Positions 16,351-24,070 of a stretch of 64,000 bases of DNA are shown here, one piece after another. A program made the translations under genes and the position numbers. The number at the start of each line of letters is the position of its first letter. The first letter of the stretch is position 1. Source of the stretch: a virus. Location: IMG/VR virus record IMGVR_UViG_3300010373_000039, positions 33,456 through 97,455 of that record. One strand, written 5' to 3'. The notes under the pieces were generated by a model. That model saw only the letters and a list, made by a program, of their open reading frames with translations. It made no database searches and had not been told where the DNA came from.

Positions 16351-16781
16351 ATCAAATCCGTCCAAATCTTTACATCGGCAATGCGCCCGATGCATGTTCG
16401 GCCCCACTGTTGGCCGACAACAAAATCACCGCCGTGTTCAATGTGGGGTTGGATTGCAACGACCCGTGGGATTGTCCGGGCGTTTTGTTTGTAAAAATTG
16501 GTTTGATCGACGGTCCCGGAAACCACCAATCCCAAATCCGTTTTGCATTGGATGTGTTGGACCGGTTATTGATGGACGGTCATCGGGTAATGATCCATTG
16601 CGTAGCCGGCCATTCCCGCGCTCCCTACATCACCGCCCGCTACCTATCCCGTCGCGAAAACCGAAATTTCAAAATCACGTTGGCCGAGGTTATCCGCCTT
16701 CGCCCCGGTGCCGAAAACCCCAATCGGTTGGTTGCGTTGTATGGAACCGGCTGGGAGGGGTTGCCCGAACCGGCGCAATAA
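16347..16781 (+). CDS. Dual-specificity/tyrosine phosphatase
   Basis: 144 residues. The signature IHCVAGHSRAP (residues 83-93) is the HC-x5-R active site loop of the cysteine phosphatase superfamily (C85, R91), and D55 in IGLIDGPGN is a candidate general acid. N-terminal LYIGNAP and AVFNVG strands are typical of small DSPs. It is the last gene of the tail operon, translationally coupled to the DUF2793 protein and followed by a hairpin. It may dephosphorylate a host protein, or a phospho-RNA or phospho-sugar substrate, and could be made late in infection. The substrate is unknown. Confidence 0.8.
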   Translation: MNQIRPNLYIGNAPDACSAPLLADNKITAVFNVGLDCNDPWDCPGVLFVKIGLIDGPGNHQSQIRFALDVLDRLLMDGHRVMIHCVAGHSRAPYITARYLSRRENRNFKITLAEVIRLRPGAENPNRLVALYGTGWEGLPEPAQ

Positions 16782-16783
16782 AA

Positions 16784-16812
16784 ATCCCCGGCCGAAGGCG
16801 TTCGCCGGGGAT
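16784..16812. terminator. Hairpin between converging operons
   Basis: ATCCCCGGC (16784-16792) pairs perfectly with GCCGGGGAT (16804-16812). An alternative with one bulged C extends the stem by CGAA/TTCG. On the minus strand the stem is followed by TTTTTATTG, a good intrinsic terminator for the minus-strand operon. On the plus strand it is preceded by AAAA, so it may also end the tail operon. Confidence 0.75.
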
Positions 16813-16850
16813 CAATCGCTGAGGGCTTATGTCAACGATTTTGGGTTTCG

Positions 16851-17321
16851 TTACGTGGTCTTGTCGGTCCCTCCGGACCCGGTTACGGAATCGGAACCCG
16901 ATCCTCCGGTAACGGTGTCCGCGCCGGCGCTGTTGACGTTCGCGGTCGAGGCGCCGCCAGAAGTATTCGCCTGGCCGGTGCCGGTGTTGGTCCCGGTTGC
17001 GACGGGTGTAGACGCGCTGGGCATCAATGCGATCAAACCGGTGACCTCGGATTGAATAGACGAGATCTGGTCGATGACCGGCTGCTCATCCGGCGCACCC
17101 CCGCCATTTTGAAGGACATTTTGGACCTGGGACTTAAGCGTGTCGAGCGATGCCTTGAGACCTGTCAGGGCCTGAAGGACCTGGGATTGATTTGCTGCCA
17201 TTTCGATAAACCTCGATTCAAGGTTTTTAATGAACCGCACAACCCGGTTGTGATTTTCGATCAATTCAACAAGGGTTTTGTGGTCCTTAGCAACCCGTGT
17301 GATTAGTTCATGGGCGTTCAC
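16851..17321 (-). CDS. Coiled-coil protein with Gly/Ser/Thr tail, unknown
   Basis: 156 residues from GTG 17321, chosen because AAAGGGG lies six bases upstream. A TTG at 17339 would include that site. The first 85 residues are helical with heptad-like spacing and repeated Leu/Val (VLQALTGLKASLDTLKSQV). The C-terminal 60 residues are low-complexity Thr/Gly/Ser/Asn. It is the last gene of the minus-strand operon, directly before the terminator hairpin. The architecture resembles small surface or scaffold proteins, but no family was recognised. Confidence 0.6.
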   Translation of the reverse strand: MNAHELITRVAKDHKTLVELIENHNRVVRFIKNLESRFIEMAANQSQVLQALTGLKASLDTLKSQVQNVLQNGGGAPDEQPVIDQISSIQSEVTGLIALMPSASTPVATGTNTGTGQANTSGGASTANVNSAGADTVTGGSGSDSVTGSGGTDKTT

Positions 17322-17332
17322 GTTGAACCCCT

Positions 17333-17533
17333 TTAGCAATTGCCGGCGTGGTGGTGCCCCGCCGTCATGTTCTGCTGTGCCGTATTATAACCACGACCGT
17401 TCAACTTGGTGGTCGTCGCCATAATCCGCCCCCGTTTGCCCGATCCGGACGATTTCATTTCGGCCGCGCCGGTCGCGCCGGTTTTGCGTTTGATCCCTTG
17501 TGCGGGACGCTGGCCGATTTTTCCGTTAGCCAT
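17333..17533 (-). CDS. Small basic protein, unknown
   Basis: 66 residues from ATG 17533, which follows AGGAGGTGA, the strongest Shine-Dalgarno sequence noticed in the window. High expression is therefore likely. The sequence is rich in Lys, Gly, Thr and Gln and ends in HHHAGNC. It overlaps the 3' end of the SbcD-like gene by eight bases. The ribosome-binding site lies inside the end of that gene. It could be a small nucleic-acid-binding protein, judged from charge only. Confidence 0.6.
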   Translation of the reverse strand: MANGKIGQRPAQGIKRKTGATGAAEMKSSGSGKRGRIMATTTKLNGRGYNTAQQNMTAGHHHAGNC

Positions 17534-18554
17534 GATGGTCACCTCCTTTCCCAATCGACTCGGCCAGGATATCCAATCCGGCCGCGATCCGTTGGGGGGT
17601 CATTCTACGCACCCGGCCGTAATTGCGCAACGTTTCGGTGGGGGAGACCGTCCGTTGGGTAACCCTAACCCGGTGTTGTCGTCGTTGCTCGTCTACCTCG
17701 GTCAACCGCAACCCGCCCAGCGTCACATTGTTTTTTCGACAGAATTTTTCGATGTGCCGTTGGATCGGGTGCCATTGTTTGATGTCGGTACGCGGCAGCG
17801 CCACCTCGACCTTGACCATATCCCCGGGGATGTAGGCGCAGCGGTCGAATTCCTCGATACTGCCGATTTTGATTGAATCCTTGCGGATGGTTTTGCGGAT
17901 CAGGTCGCGGAATTTACCATCCTCCTCCAGGATCACGCGCGGGGTGTAGGTGTCCCCATAGCGGACCGGGTAGGGTGCGCCGATGTAGGTGATGTTGCCA
18001 AGTGTTTGGGGAACATGGATGTCGCCGGCGAAAACCCGTTTGGCGCGGGCCAACGATTTGCGACGAATCCCATCATCCATTTTCCCGCCCGATTCGGTCA
18101 TGGCCCCACGGATGGGTTGGTGCAAAAACACCTTGTCATATTTGGCTAGATCGTATTTGCCGTATTCGGACCGGAATCCCCGCGTGTGTGGTAGGAACAG
18201 CCACCGTTCCTGGAACATCCCGATTTCTACGGGCATGTGATAAAACAAAAGTTTACCACGCAGCGAATTGTGCAGAAAACGAAAGAAAGGAACGTTGGCA
18301 TCAACGTAGTCATGGTTTCCCTTCAACAGGAACATCATTTTGCATCGCTTGGCCAACATGGACAGGTTATCGACTAACCGGTTGACCAATGCCGCGCTAT
18401 GGTCATCCTTACGGTCGGTCATGTCCCCCAAAATGATGAGGTATTGCACGTTGTACCGAACCATGCGCTTTTCCAACCACGGGAACACATCCCAACGGTA
18501 CTCGTCGTTGGGGCGGTCGGTTAAATGAAGATCGGCGGTGTAAAGAATGCGCAT
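17526..18554 (-). CDS. SbcD/Mre11/T4 gp47-like exonuclease subunit
   Basis: 342 residues with the metallophosphoesterase motifs in order: TADLHLTD (D8, H10), ILGDMTDRK (D44, D47), LLKGNHDYVD (N80, H81, D82), FLHQPIRG and AGDIHVPQTLG. The C-terminal region after about residue 215 would be the capping domain. With the SbcC/gp46-like ATPase at 54.8 kb it should form the nuclease that resects double-strand ends to feed recombination-dependent replication, and may degrade host DNA. The two subunits lie 36 kb apart on opposite strands, whereas in T4 genes 46 and 47 are close together. Confidence 0.9.
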   Translation of the reverse strand: MRILYTADLHLTDRPNDEYRWDVFPWLEKRMVRYNVQYLIILGDMTDRKDDHSAALVNRLVDNLSMLAKRCKMMFLLKGNHDYVDANVPFFRFLHNSLRGKLLFYHMPVEIGMFQERWLFLPHTRGFRSEYGKYDLAKYDKVFLHQPIRGAMTESGGKMDDGIRRKSLARAKRVFAGDIHVPQTLGNITYIGAPYPVRYGDTYTPRVILEEDGKFRDLIRKTIRKDSIKIGSIEEFDRCAYIPGDMVKVEVALPRTDIKQWHPIQRHIEKFCRKNNVTLGGLRLTEVDEQRRQHRVRVTQRTVSPTETLRNYGRVRRMTPQRIAAGLDILAESIGKGGDHHG

Positions 18555-18560
18555 TGTGGT

Positions 18561-18740
18561 TCAGTCTATCTTTGGTCGTCGTGCCATCGCGGCTTCGAAA
18601 AATTCGACAAGGTGCCCAACCTTCACCTGCTCCAACACCATGCTTAAGGGGTCGTTTTTATAGGGCTCCAACAAATCCTTTATCTTCTTATCGTCGTCGG
18701 TGTCAATCGCCTCGACCAATTGCTCGATAAACGTGGCCAT
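18561..18740 (-). CDS. Small acidic helical protein
   Basis: 59 residues, start ATG 18740 with AGGAG seven bases upstream. The protein begins MATFIEQLVEAIDTDDDKK and continues with LLEPYKNDPLSM and amphipathic helices. It fits tightly between the DUF1643 gene and the SbcD-like gene (six bases from the latter), so it is almost certainly translated in the operon. No family is recognised. The amphipathic helix plus acidic patch could serve as an interaction partner of the nuclease. Confidence 0.65.
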   Translation of the reverse strand: MATFIEQLVEAIDTDDDKKIKDLLEPYKNDPLSMVLEQVKVGHLVEFFEAAMARRPKID

Positions 18741-18748
18741 GTCCGCTC

Positions 18749-19273
18749 CTATTTGATCTCCGAGAAAATGTTCAATTCCGCGTCACGGGGCAGATACAAT
18801 GGATGACGGGGCATTCCCCCGGCCGTTTTTTGGCCCAAGCAATAGATGCGTCGGTAGTGGCCGTGCAGAATCTCCAACGTTCGTTCGATACGACGGACCT
18901 TTTTATCCGACCCGAACGACGCACCCCATGCGGCCACGATCCGGGCCGCGCCGATGTTTTGAATGTGGTCGTCGTTATCACGGCCTACCGGATCACCCAC
19001 GGTTGTCAATTGGGAAGGATCGGTGGCAATCCACGCGAACAGGTTTGCAACTACGATGCCGCCGTACCCCCATGTTTTGCCGAACCCGATGCATCGCCGG
19101 ATGGTGTTGTCGTTTTCGTCCTCGTCGGCGTTAGAGGGGTTAAGCATAATGAACCCAAGCAACGCCTCGTTGGGACGCCAAACCCGGTGAAGCAAATAAC
19201 GATACCGCCGGCATGGGGAAAACACCGCGCCGTTTTGGGTTGGGGGCGTGAAAAACTTCCGGGTTTGTATCAT
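18749..19273 (-). CDS. DUF1643 family protein
   Basis: 174 residues. Diagnostic segments are FIMLNPSNADEDENDNTIRRC, then FGKTWGYGGIVVANLFAW, ATDPSQL and a final IYCLGQKTAGGMPRHPLYL. This family occurs in bacteria and phages. Its biochemical role is not established, although the conserved Asn/Ser/Asp pattern and the C-terminal G-x-P-x-HP suggest a nucleotide- or DNA-related enzyme. Start ATG 19273 has GGAAAGGAAT upstream. Neighbours are small operon members of the recombination region. Confidence 0.8.
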   Translation of the reverse strand: MIQTRKFFTPPTQNGAVFSPCRRYRYLLHRVWRPNEALLGFIMLNPSNADEDENDNTIRRCIGFGKTWGYGGIVVANLFAWIATDPSQLTTVGDPVGRDNDDHIQNIGAARIVAAWGASFGSDKKVRRIERTLEILHGHYRRIYCLGQKTAGGMPRHPLYLPRDAELNIFSEIK

Positions 19274-19288
19274 CGCTAGATTCCTTTC

Positions 19289-19654
19289 CTAACTACAACC
19301 GTCCCAATCCTTTACGATTGGCATACCTTTGACCGTCAACCCAACCTCTTGTCGAAGGACGCGACACGATGAATTGCCTACCTCATAGTCACGGCAAACG
19401 GCGGGGCGCAATTCATAGTGCCTGCATTGACCGCTCGTCAAATCCAACCAAATGCAGGGATTTACGTTCCCGTCGTTGGCCACCATGAAATTGAAACGTG
19501 GTGAATTTTCGTCAAGCCAGTTGGCTAATTCTCGTTTTAATTCCTTGGATAACCGTTGCCAATCCGGATCGGCATCGCCCCCGAACGGCGGGGTGCGCAT
19601 ATGCATACAACATAACCCGCAGTTGTTGCACCAATTGTCATCCGATGCGCCCAT
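19289..19654 (-). CDS. YkgJ-type Zn/Fe-chelating cysteine cluster protein
   Basis: 121 residues from ATG 19654 (TTG 19672 also in frame). The N-terminus has WCNNCGLCCM, and the second half has CIWLDLTSGQCRHYELRPAVCRDY, which matches the YkgJ/PF03692 pattern of eight cysteines. A final NSSC supplies another cysteine. Proteins of this family coordinate zinc or an iron-sulfur cluster. Function is unclear, although some act on proteins. Residues between the clusters are helical. It is located in the same operon as DUF1643 and the nuclease-like gene. Confidence 0.75.
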   Translation of the reverse strand: MGASDDNWCNNCGLCCMHMRTPPFGGDADPDWQRLSKELKRELANWLDENSPRFNFMVANDGNVNPCIWLDLTSGQCRHYELRPAVCRDYEVGNSSCRVLRQEVGLTVKGMPIVKDWDGCS

Positions 19655-19677
19655 TGTCCTACCTATATCCAAGACAA

Positions 19678-20259
19678 CTATTTGGATCGCCGGATCAATC
19701 GGGGACGGTTGCGGATGCGACGGATCGCCAGGCGCTGGGCATAGGCCGACGCCCGTTTAATCAATTTCCAACGCAAACAAAACAGGGACGACAAACCGAA
19801 TACGTACATGTTCTCGCGGGGGTGCATGATGATCGCGCGGGGTTTGGGGTTACCGGCCCACCGCAACCATCGCAAACCCCGTTCGGACGTGAACAACAAT
19901 TCCCCGATATGGTTCTGCTTCATTATCAACAACGGTTGGCGTCGGCCGTCGCACTCGTCCAACAATTTTTCCCACCATTGAAGGATTTCCGGCCGGTAGC
20001 CGAAGAAAAATTTGTGGGTTTTCAAATCCTTGTAGAATTTGCATTCCAGCACAAATAAATCGACGAGCGGTTGGCCAAGAGGGTGGGTGCAAACGATGTC
20101 GCCGGCGTGGGCGTCGTGTTTCGATCCCTGTTTGCGGGCCACGGTGTTTCGGCCGCCGGACATGGCCGAACGCCAAAAACAATCCTTGCGGGTCATGTCG
20201 GAAACCCACAGGGAAAGTCGTTTGCAGGTGGCTCGTTCGTATTCCGGCCCTTTGCCCAT
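19678..20259 (-). CDS. Putative PD-(D/E)XK nuclease
   Basis: 193 residues. GDIVC (about residue 53) followed by VLECKFYKD (about residue 70) gives the D...E-x-K arrangement of the PD-(D/E)XK fold, with a preceding FWRSAMSGGRNT segment like those of Holliday junction resolvase-related enzymes. The C-terminal 60 residues are strongly basic. It is directly downstream of the RecA/UvsX-like gene (five bases apart), fitting a role in recombination such as junction resolution. Specific activity cannot be decided from the motif alone. Confidence 0.65.
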   Translation of the reverse strand: MGKGPEYERATCKRLSLWVSDMTRKDCFWRSAMSGGRNTVARKQGSKHDAHAGDIVCTHPLGQPLVDLFVLECKFYKDLKTHKFFFGYRPEILQWWEKLLDECDGRRQPLLIMKQNHIGELLFTSERGLRWLRWAGNPKPRAIIMHPRENMYVFGLSSLFCLRWKLIKRASAYAQRLAIRRIRNRPRLIRRSK

Positions 20260-20263
20260 TCAA

Positions 20264-21352
20264 TCACCCGTATTTCCGTCGTGTCGGCAAAAACTTCTTT
20301 TCGATCTCGAACCAGGCCGTGTCCACCGTCGCATGGACCCGTGCCATTTCGGTATTGTACTCGTCCCGGTCCATTTTGGAAAGTTTCTTGATATACTTGC
20401 CGGCCGTTTTGTCATTCAACCCCAACCGGCCCAGCATCCCCACCTCGTCTAGCCACATCAACGATGCGTCCAAATCGTCGATGCCGAAGGCAAACCGGAT
20501 AGGAAAATCACATTCACGGTAGGCCAACCCCACCTTGTTCTTTTTGCATCGCACACGGGTTTTGACGCCGATCGGCCGTTCCACCTTGTCAATGGTTTTC
20601 TTGATTTGGCCCATGTTGGCCAACCAAATGATTTGCGATGCGTAGTAATCCAGCGCCCGGCCACCGGAACGGGTTTGGGTTTCCCCGAACGTGACGCCGA
20701 TTTTGTCGCGCAATTGGGAGACGATCAATAGCGTGACGTTCAACCGTTCCAACCGTTTGACGTTCCGGCGGAACAATTGGCCCATCAATTTGGGTTTCTT
20801 ACCACCGTAGCTGTTCGCGCCGAATTCCGAATTGTTTTCCGCGTCGTCGCCAAGGGCATCCAACGAATCCAAAATGTACAATCCGGCCTTAGCGGGTTTT
20901 CCCGCCTTGACCAATTTACGTTCACCATCCTTGGTCACCGACGTACACCGAACCCCCTCGACCCGATCGCAAAATTCCTCCAAATCGGCGTGCCATTCCT
21001 CCACCGTTAGGACCGAAACCTCCTCGTTGAAATCGACCCGATCGACCGGCAACCCCACCGTTTCCGCGTAGGGGATATCGAACGCCGCCTCGGCCTCGCG
21101 ATACCGGATTAACCCCTCCTTGGGGTCCGGGTATTTAATGGCGAAGTTGGCGCATGTTTCGATCATTACCAACGATTTGCCGGTGGATTTGTCCCCCACG
21201 ATATTACCGACCCGTCCTTCGGCCCATCCGCCGCCCAGGACGCGATCCAGCAACCGACAGCCGGTCGGAATACACCGGACTTGGCTTGGTGCCGTAAAAT
21301 ACAACCCTGCGCCGCCCCGTTTTAGCCGGGGGCGTTCCCGTTTTTTAGCCAT
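20264..21352 (-). CDS. RecA/UvsX-like recombinase
   Basis: 362 residues. Walker A is GDKSTGKS (residues 53-60), Walker B is GLYILDSLDAL (157-167), and the P-T-G-C-R-L-L-D-R-V-L-GGG segment before it is typical of the core. IVSQLRDKIG and the DNA-binding loop FGETQTRSGGRALDYYAS complete the fold. It would pair ssDNA with homologous duplex to start replication from recombination intermediates. Neighbours support this: gp32-like SSB and UvsY-like protein upstream, nuclease downstream. The unusual aspartate at GDK in the P-loop resembles other phage RecA homologues. Confidence 0.9.
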   Translation of the reverse strand: MAKKRERPRLKRGGAGLYFTAPSQVRCIPTGCRLLDRVLGGGWAEGRVGNIVGDKSTGKSLVMIETCANFAIKYPDPKEGLIRYREAEAAFDIPYAETVGLPVDRVDFNEEVSVLTVEEWHADLEEFCDRVEGVRCTSVTKDGERKLVKAGKPAKAGLYILDSLDALGDDAENNSEFGANSYGGKKPKLMGQLFRRNVKRLERLNVTLLIVSQLRDKIGVTFGETQTRSGGRALDYYASQIIWLANMGQIKKTIDKVERPIGVKTRVRCKKNKVGLAYRECDFPIRFAFGIDDLDASLMWLDEVGMLGRLGLNDKTAGKYIKKLSKMDRDEYNTEMARVHATVDTAWFEIEKKFLPTRRKYG

Positions 21353-21383
21353 GGCCGATCCTAGTTAGATGTGGAAATAGAAT

Positions 21384-21412
21384 GGGTGGTGGCTTTGACG
21401 TGACCACCACCC
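21384..21412 (-). terminator. Hairpin between SSB and RecA genes
   Basis: GGGTGGTGG (21384-21392) and CCACCACCC (21404-21412) form a perfect nine-base stem with an 11-base loop. On the minus strand it lies 31 bases after the SSB stop codon and is followed by ATTCTATTTCC, so it may reduce read-through into recA or stabilise the SSB message. Confidence 0.55.
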
Positions 21413-21442
21413 AACAAAACCCAAAGGATTGCGCGTGTTCGG

Positions 21443-22588
21443 TTAATCCAGGTCGTCGTCCTCGTCGTCTAGGCTTTCTTTTTCCCGACGCGAGGATGGT
21501 TTGTGGGCAAGCCTTTTGCGTCTTTTGTGACGGCGGGAATCACGGGTTTCTTCCTCGTCTCCGCCTTGAAGCTCTTCGCCATCGTCATCTCCTTCTTCAT
21601 CATCGTCATCATCCCGTTTGGACGCCGCGCGGCGCTTTTTACCACGGGACCGGCGACCATCATCCCCATCCTCGTCCTCGTCGTCAACGTCCGAGTCATC
21701 GTCGAGATCCTCGTCGTCATCGTCCGCTTCGTCATCATCGCGGAAGGAACGGCGGCGGGACTTTCGGTCATCATCCTCGTCGTCATCATCCTCGTCATGC
21801 CGCCGGCGTTCGCGGTCGCGACGGGTGCGAGGACGATCATCATCCTCGTCGTCATCATCCTTGCGCTTTTTGTTGCCGATGCCCCCGACCAACGCCTTGG
21901 TGATGTGCTCGGCGTCGAAAAATTCGATGCAATCGGGGATCGGATGTTTGGTGATGAACCGAAGCCATTTTTGCATCCGATCATCGTTGCGGTGCAGCGG
22001 GGTTTCGCGCGATGCCGGCTTGATGCCCTTGATTTCCGTGAAATCCCCCTTCTTGACACACTTGAAAAGAACATCACGGCCCTTGTAGGGATCATCGTAG
22101 AACACGGTTTCGTTGGTTTCCTCGTCCTCCGCCTCGGCGGCGATGTCACGATCCACGATCCATGACGGGGTCCATAGCATCGGACCATCCTCTTCACGGT
22201 CGCGGTCGATGATCCACATCACCTTGCGGGTTTTGGCCTTGGCATCATCCGCCGCCTTGTTGTTGCGGTGTTTGATCAGCTCGTTGCGCTCCTCGCACAC
22301 CGGGCATTCCTCGTTCTTCATCTTGGCCAAACACGCATATTGGTTGTTGTCCGCGCCGACGCCGTAATGGACCTCGACCGGGTACGCGTAGTGTTCCGCG
22401 CCGTCCCATGTGGGGGGCATGATCCGGATGCGATATTTTTCCCCGGCCTGCGGACTAAACGTCGGGAATTGGGCCTTGATAAACCCGTCCCGCGTCCCGC
22501 CCTTTTGATTGGCCTGGGTCTTAATCGTCGAGGCATCCCGTTGCTTGTACTCAAACCGTTTGCGTTCCCCACGATCACGATTCTTCAT
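21443..22588 (-). CDS. ssDNA-binding protein, T4 gp32-like with extended acidic tail
   Basis: 381 residues. The N-terminal basic segment, the RIRIMPP strand (residues 53-59) and the cysteine cluster YACLAKMKNEECPVC (C86, C95, C98, with a nearby His) match gp32-type SSBs with a structural zinc. From about residue 245 the protein becomes a very long low-complexity region of Asp/Glu runs alternating with Arg/Lys clusters, ending DDEDDDLD. gp32 proteins carry a short acidic tail that recruits partners. Here it is far longer and mixed with basic blocks. The operon partners are recombinase and mediator genes. Confidence 0.8.
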   Translation of the reverse strand: MKNRDRGERKRFEYKQRDASTIKTQANQKGGTRDGFIKAQFPTFSPQAGEKYRIRIMPPTWDGAEHYAYPVEVHYGVGADNNQYACLAKMKNEECPVCEERNELIKHRNNKAADDAKAKTRKVMWIIDRDREEDGPMLWTPSWIVDRDIAAEAEDEETNETVFYDDPYKGRDVLFKCVKKGDFTEIKGIKPASRETPLHRNDDRMQKWLRFITKHPIPDCIEFFDAEHITKALVGGIGNKKRKDDDDEDDDRPRTRRDRERRRHDEDDDDEDDDRKSRRRSFRDDDEADDDDEDLDDDSDVDDEDEDGDDGRRSRGKKRRAASKRDDDDDEEGDDDGEELQGGDEEETRDSRRHKRRKRLAHKPSSRREKESLDDEDDDLD

Positions 22589-22827
22589 TTGTTCTCCGTT
22601 TTAGAATTTCCTACATGATAAATGGTCATTTCCGCCGCCAGCGCCAACGCTTCTTGTATTTGCGGATCGTCTATTTTGTTTTTGTTCAACACAATACGGG
22701 AAGTAACCCATTGTTGGATCGTGGAAAACGCCGCCAAATCCCTACCCAACAACACGAAAATTGGTTCATCGTCCTTCGCCCGATTCAAACAACTGTTCGG
22801 ATCGGATAATTCCTTTGATTTCAGCAT
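22585..22827 (-). CDS. Small protein upstream of SSB, unknown
   Basis: 80 residues. The stop overlaps the SSB start by four bases (ATGA), so expression is coupled. It is composed of an N-terminal KELSDPNSC segment, a short beta-like PIFVLLGRD, and a helical domain QEALALAAEMTIYH. The PIFVLLGRD...A...I..W segment recurs in small phage proteins of unknown function. May assist SSB or recombination given the operon, but there is no direct evidence. Confidence 0.6.
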   Translation of the reverse strand: MLKSKELSDPNSCLNRAKDDEPIFVLLGRDLAAFSTIQQWVTSRIVLNKNKIDDPQIQEALALAAEMTIYHVGNSKTENK

Positions 22828-23391
22828 CTACCACTTCCGTTGTTGTTTGGATCGTTGTTCGGCCATGGCGGTACGGTTACGTTCGGCCCGCATGTCCCGT
22901 TGGGCGAAATCGACGTGACCGGCGGAATTGGTTTGGAAATAGGCGGCGACGTGCAGGTTAGCCAATTCGCGGATCATAAAACCACGGTCCCGCCACACAT
23001 CACGCATCCCCTCCCATTCGGCCAATTCCCGTTCCGCGTTCACCAATTGCTGGAACCCCTCCCGGCGTTTGGGCGAAATTTGAACGATTGCATCCAAAAG
23101 CTTTTCGGTTATTTTCTCTCCCTTGGATTCAAATTCCGCCCGTGCCTCGAGGTACGCCATGGCCTCGGCCGTTTTCAGCGCGTCCTTACATTGATCGCGA
23201 ACCGACCGGGCATGGGCCAATCGGTCACACACCTCCCCGAAGGAATTGGGTTGTTCCATCAACTCCCGGTCCAAATCATGTTTATTGATTTGCAACCGGG
23301 CACGGATCGCACCCCGTTCCACGTCGTTGGTCACCGGTTCCACGGCGGGTGGGTTATCGCGTCGTCGTTTTAGTTTGGGACGTTTTTTCAT
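22828..23391 (-). CDS. Putative UvsY-like recombination mediator
   Basis: 187 residues, nearly all helical. After a basic N-terminus come two long helices (residues 50-95), a segment with many Lys/Glu, and then ELAEWEGMRDVWRDRGFMIRELA, which resembles the C-terminal UvsY pattern of a helix ending in a RGFAIKHI-like element. In T4 UvsY loads UvsX on gp32-coated DNA. The gene sits two positions upstream of the SSB and three upstream of recA, the expected neighbourhood. Similarity is topological and not proven. Confidence 0.5.
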   Translation of the reverse strand: MKKRPKLKRRRDNPPAVEPVTNDVERGAIRARLQINKHDLDRELMEQPNSFGEVCDRLAHARSVRDQCKDALKTAEAMAYLEARAEFESKGEKITEKLLDAIVQISPKRREGFQQLVNAERELAEWEGMRDVWRDRGFMIRELANLHVAAYFQTNSAGHVDFAQRDMRAERNRTAMAEQRSKQQRKW

Positions 23392-23666
23392 ACGATAATC
23401 ACCTCACGCATCACCGACCGCACATACCCCGGCTTACTATCCACGTACCACCACAAATATTTGGTGTCATTCCATCGATCGACCGATGCCCACATTTTCC
23501 CGGCATACGCGCCGGTGGGCAACGATGCGTCATACCGTTTAAGCAGTTTCCAATCATCCGCCGACATTATTGCGTGGTGGTCATCGATCAAAATGTTTTC
23601 CGTCGATGGTTGTTCCCAGTACCGTCCCAATGGATCGGTGATCGGCGGAATGATGTTACCCGACAT
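23388..23666 (-). CDS. Conserved small phage protein, unknown
   Basis: 92 residues. The sequence begins with a Pro-rich ITDPLGRYWEQP and contains ILIDDHHAIMSADDWKLL, GAYAGKMWA and WWYVDSKP. Such ITDP.G..W.QP and AGKMW elements are familiar from phage early genes but have no assigned function. Its stop overlaps the start of the UvsY-like gene by four bases. It is probably a soluble alpha/beta protein. Confidence 0.65.
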   Translation of the reverse strand: MSGNIIPPITDPLGRYWEQPSTENILIDDHHAIMSADDWKLLKRYDASLPTGAYAGKMWASVDRWNDTKYLWWYVDSKPGYVRSVMREVIIV

Positions 23667-23688
23667 GGCCTAGTTATACCCAAGTCGA

Positions 23689-24048
23689 TCATTCCTTGAC
23701 GTTGGTGCGGTCGTACAATTCCGGGGACCATTGCGGCAATTGGTTCGATCCGGTCGCATCCTTGCCACGTGTAGTCAATTTAACCCACGTGGCCGGGGTC
23801 ATTTTGGCTTTGTCCTTGGGGAAAAATTCCCACACGTGCCCGTGTTCGTCCAACCCCACAATCAACCGCAATCCTCCGGACCGGGGATCGAATGATGGGT
23901 GGATGGATACCATGCGCGGAACCTGGCAATGACCCCGTTCGGCTATTTGCTTCTCACCATGACGCCGATACTTCTTCCATCGCTTGGTTTTCTCCTTGGC
24001 CGACATCCTGCGGTTGCGTTCAAATTGTTTCCGTTTTTCCTTACTCAT
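23689..24048 (-). CDS. Small basic-N-terminus protein, unknown
   Basis: 119 residues from ATG 24048. Upstream is AAAGGACAAACC, a leader shared with three other genes in this window. A longer in-frame start at 24150 would overlap the clamp loader gene and lacks such a site. The first 45 residues are strongly basic and helical (KEKRKQFERNRR, KEKTKRWKKYRR). The rest is beta-rich with a WEFFPKDK turn. It could bind nucleic acid through the basic helix. No family is recognised. Confidence 0.55.
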   Translation of the reverse strand: MSKEKRKQFERNRRMSAKEKTKRWKKYRRHGEKQIAERGHCQVPRMVSIHPSFDPRSGGLRLIVGLDEHGHVWEFFPKDKAKMTPATWVKLTTRGKDATGSNQLPQWSPELYDRTNVKE

Positions 24049-24070
24049 TGGTTTGTCCTTTGTTCCCCGT

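Noticed and set aside
21503-22165. Hydrophobic, Val/Ile-rich plus-strand frame opposite the SSB gene
   Set aside because: It is the complement of Asp/Glu/Arg codons of the acidic tail (GAC/GAT read as GTC/ATC), which makes a false membrane-like protein.
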